Shown here one piece after another: positions 62,372 to 64,000 of a stretch of DNA of 64,000 nt (position 1 is its first letter; the number at the start of each line of letters is the position of its first letter). A model generated the notes under the pieces. It saw nothing but the letters and a program-made list of their open reading frames with translations, had not been told where the DNA came from and made no database searches. A program made the translations under genes and the position numbers. Location: positions 62,001-126,000 of the forward strand of contig JAIXZX010000013.1 of the NCBI GenBank assembly GCA_027489335.1. The letters are read 5' to 3'. The DNA comes from Caulobacteraceae bacterium (GTDB taxonomy: Bacteria > Pseudomonadota > Alphaproteobacteria > Caulobacterales > Caulobacteraceae).

Positions 62372-63604
62372 CTAGCCGAACATGGCGCCGACCGAGGCGG
62401 TCAGGCGGGCGGCGAGCCAGGGGCGGCGCACCGCAGGCTCCTGGGCATAGGCTGAACGCATCGCGCCCGTCGTGGCGATCGACAGAATGTGGGCGTCAAG
62501 ACCGTCGACCGGGTAGGCGGCGTGGTTGATACCGTGAAGCAGCTTCGCTGAATTCTCACCACGGGACGCCCGAAGGTCTTCGGCGTCGCGCCGCAGGTCC
62601 GGCTCACGGATCGCCGCCGTCAGCAGTTCGTCAAGGGCGAGCAGCCCCGGCGACGCCGCCCCACCCTCGTCAAACAGGGCCTCCGCGGTTTCAGCGGCCA
62701 CCTCGATAAGCGGCCGGCGGACGGCGGGATCTGGAGCGACGCCGCCGCGCACCAGCTGGATTGAGGCGATCAGATGGTCAAACGCGGCCCGGACCAGACT
62801 GACCCGGGAGGGGAAGTGGCCGCTCACCGCGGCCAGGGACAGCCCAATTTCAGCAGCGACCGCCCTATGGGTCAGCCCCTCCATGCCGTCCCGGCCCAGG
62901 ACCGCCGCCGCGGCCCCTGCGATCCGCACGGCGCTGGCGGGAGCGGTCGCCAGGCCTGGCGAGGCTTCAGGCGCGCCGCGCGCCCGGGCGAACTGGCGCC
63001 AGCCATCCCAGCCCGGCGCCTGGCCTCTGTCTCCTGAAAGCCGGGCGCAAAACCGCCGAGTGGTCTCCACCAGCCAGGCCGTCTGGTCTGGATGATCAGG
63101 GGGGCCGCCGTGGATGCCGAGGATGGCCTCTGTATAGTCCGCGCACGCGCCTGCCGCCTCGGCCGGCAGGCCGAACTGGGCGAGCGCTGCGGCCCAGAAG
63201 CGATCGGCTGCCTCGGCCTCCTGCCTGGCCAGGGGGCGATGCGCCGGCGAGCGCGCCGACTGGTGCCGCAGTTCCCGCAGAACCAGGAAGGCGGTTCGCG
63301 AGCCAACTCGCTCCAGCGTCAGAGCCAGGAACCAACCGGCGAAGGCGTCCGACGGGGGATCGGCCGCCAAGGTCGCCAGCCAGCCTGACCGCCATGCGGA
63401 GATGTCGCCTGCGGCCTCTTCAAAGGTCGCCGCCAGCAGGCCTTCTCGACCATCGAAATGGTAGTTCACCGCAGACGGGCTCTGGCCGGTGGCTTCGGCC
63501 AGGGTCCGCGCCGTCACGCTGCGCACCCCGCCCGTGGCGATGAGGTCCGCCGCGGCGGCGACGAGTCGCTCCCGGGCGGACGATGAGGTGGCGCGCGATG
63601 GCAT
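62372..63604 (-). CDS. Tandem TetR-family transcriptional regulator
   Basis: 410 aa from ATG 63604 (an ATG at 63616 is also possible; no strong ribosome-binding site for either). Two complete TetR-type units: HTH 1 near residues 10-55 (SVTARTLAEATGQSPSAVNYHF) and HTH 2 near 215-260 (GLTHRAVAAEIGLSLAAVSGHF), each followed by a helical ligand domain. It acts as a built-in dimer by inference. It diverges from a TonB-dependent receptor, its probable target. Confidence 0.88.
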   Translation of the reverse strand: MPSRATSSSARERLVAAAADLIATGGVRSVTARTLAEATGQSPSAVNYHFDGREGLLAATFEEAAGDISAWRSGWLATLAADPPSDAFAGWFLALTLERVGSRTAFLVLRELRHQSARSPAHRPLARQEAEAADRFWAAALAQFGLPAEAAGACADYTEAILGIHGGPPDHPDQTAWLVETTRRFCARLSGDRGQAPGWDGWRQFARARGAPEASPGLATAPASAVRIAGAAAAVLGRDGMEGLTHRAVAAEIGLSLAAVSGHFPSRVSLVRAAFDHLIASIQLVRGGVAPDPAVRRPLIEVAAETAEALFDEGGAASPGLLALDELLTAAIREPDLRRDAEDLRASRGENSAKLLHGINHAAYPVDGLDAHILSIATTGAMRSAYAQEPAVRRPWLAARLTASVGAMFG

Positions 63605-63835
63605 GCGGGCGATCATAGCGAAGGACCGCGCGCCCACCACCCCGTGTACGAATGTTTTATTTCTGGTTCCAGCCATCAAGGGCGGAACCCGCCACACCCA
63701 CCAGAGACCCCACTTAAAGAACACCCACAGGCCGTCCTTCATAGACAATTCGTGAAAGGTTCACCGGGACGTCAAGCTGTACATCCGTTCGAACTGATAG
63801 GGCTCCGCGACATTCTCTCGGGTGGGGCAAACCTC
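63605..63835. promoter_or_regulatory. Divergent region between tandem TetR gene and TonB receptor
   Basis: 231 bp. Candidate operator half-sites GGTTCC (63665-63670) and GGAACC (63684-63689) with 13 bp between, and a GTTCGAAC palindrome (63787-63794). No clear -35/-10 pair. Confidence 0.3.
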
Positions 63836-64000
63836 GTGACTCGCAAACACATTCTGCTAGCGTCGACCCTCCTGGGCGGCGCGCTTCTCTGGACCGGCGC
63901 TGCTCAGGCTCAGGACACCCAGCTTGACGAGCTGGTCGTCACCGGCTCGATCGTTGGCAGCCAGCGCGCAGCCATTGTCGAACAGCGCAACGCCGAAAAC
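63836..64000 (+). CDS. TonB-dependent receptor (5' end only)
   Basis: First 55 codons from GTG 63836. Signal peptide of about 26 residues ending AQAQ, then TonB box LDELVVTGS and the usual QRAAIVEQRNAEN start of the plug domain. Outer-membrane active transporter; ligand unknown. The rest lies beyond the window. Confidence 0.9.
   Translation, partial: MTRKHILLASTLLGGALLWTGAAQAQDTQLDELVVTGSIVGSQRAAIVEQRNAEN

Noticed and set aside
1..64000. CRISPR array, rRNA, tRNA or insertion sequence
   Set aside because: No regularly spaced repeats, no cloverleaf-like sequence in the intergenic regions, and no transposase in any recognised gene.

Overview
The window is high-GC chromosomal DNA from an alphaproteobacterium of the family Caulobacteraceae (Caulobacter/Phenylobacterium type; the genus cannot be fixed from this sequence). 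The evidence is the CtrA-circuit genes cckA and sciP, flagellar genes carrying sigma-54 and CtrA-type promoter motifs, an alphaproteobacterial GTTC-N7-GTTC SOS box ahead of recA, and TonB-receptor/tandem-TetR and GST-rich housekeeping content. No rRNA, tRNA, CRISPR array or insertion sequence was found.

Layout. 0-7.5 kb: TerC-type membrane protein (cut by the left edge), rpsD, an orphan ParA ATPase with a DnaA box upstream, a Tat-targeted SDR, a DUF1254 protein, a TrmJ-like methyltransferase and a class A beta-lactamase lipoprotein. 7.5-17.9 kb: icd, DUF2254, DUF2939, AEC transporter, VOC protein, alaS, recA with SOS control, a GST. 17.9-25.6 kb: flagellar hook region, flgKL reading left and fliK-flgD-flgE reading right from divergent sigma-54 promoters, then sciP (CtrA inhibitor). 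25.6-35 kb: RusA-like resolvase, fumC, thiolase, desaturase, mnmA, PI-PLC lipoprotein, EAL protein. 35.2-39.7 kb: a five-gene, tightly coupled, less GC-rich operon that looks like an expanded Pycsar anti-phage system. 40.2-41.2 kb: GIY-YIG and DUF2239 genes diverging from a 12-bp inverted repeat. 41.3-47.3 kb: cckA, a YghU-type GST, a NUDIX hydrolase, and fliQ-fliR-flhB. 47.6-60 kb: YqeY-like protein, GST, autotransporter subtilase, hydrolase, UPF0114, CorA, SDR, an osmoprotectant ABC system and a Tat amidohydrolase. 60-62.4 kb: flgB-flgC-fliE and fliO-fliP diverging around a perfect TTAA-N7-TTAA CtrA box. 62.4-64 kb: a duplicated TetR regulator and the first 55 codons of a TonB-dependent receptor.

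How the parts work together. Four flagellar clusters (export gate FliOPQR-FlhB, basal body FlgBC-FliE, hook FlgDE-FliK, junction FlgKL) sit beside CckA, which controls CtrA phosphorylation, and SciP, which blocks CtrA. The motifs fit the Caulobacter hierarchy: CtrA for early genes and sigma-54 for hook and junction genes.

The most interesting locus is the defence operon. In transcription order (minus strand) it encodes a tandem-domain nucleotidyl cyclase, an E2-like cysteine-rich protein, a cyclic-nucleotide-binding TIR effector (PycTIR type), a single-domain PycC-type cyclase and a PycTM-type membrane effector. Two cyclases, two effectors and an E2-like protein in one operon is not an arrangement I know from described Pycsar systems.
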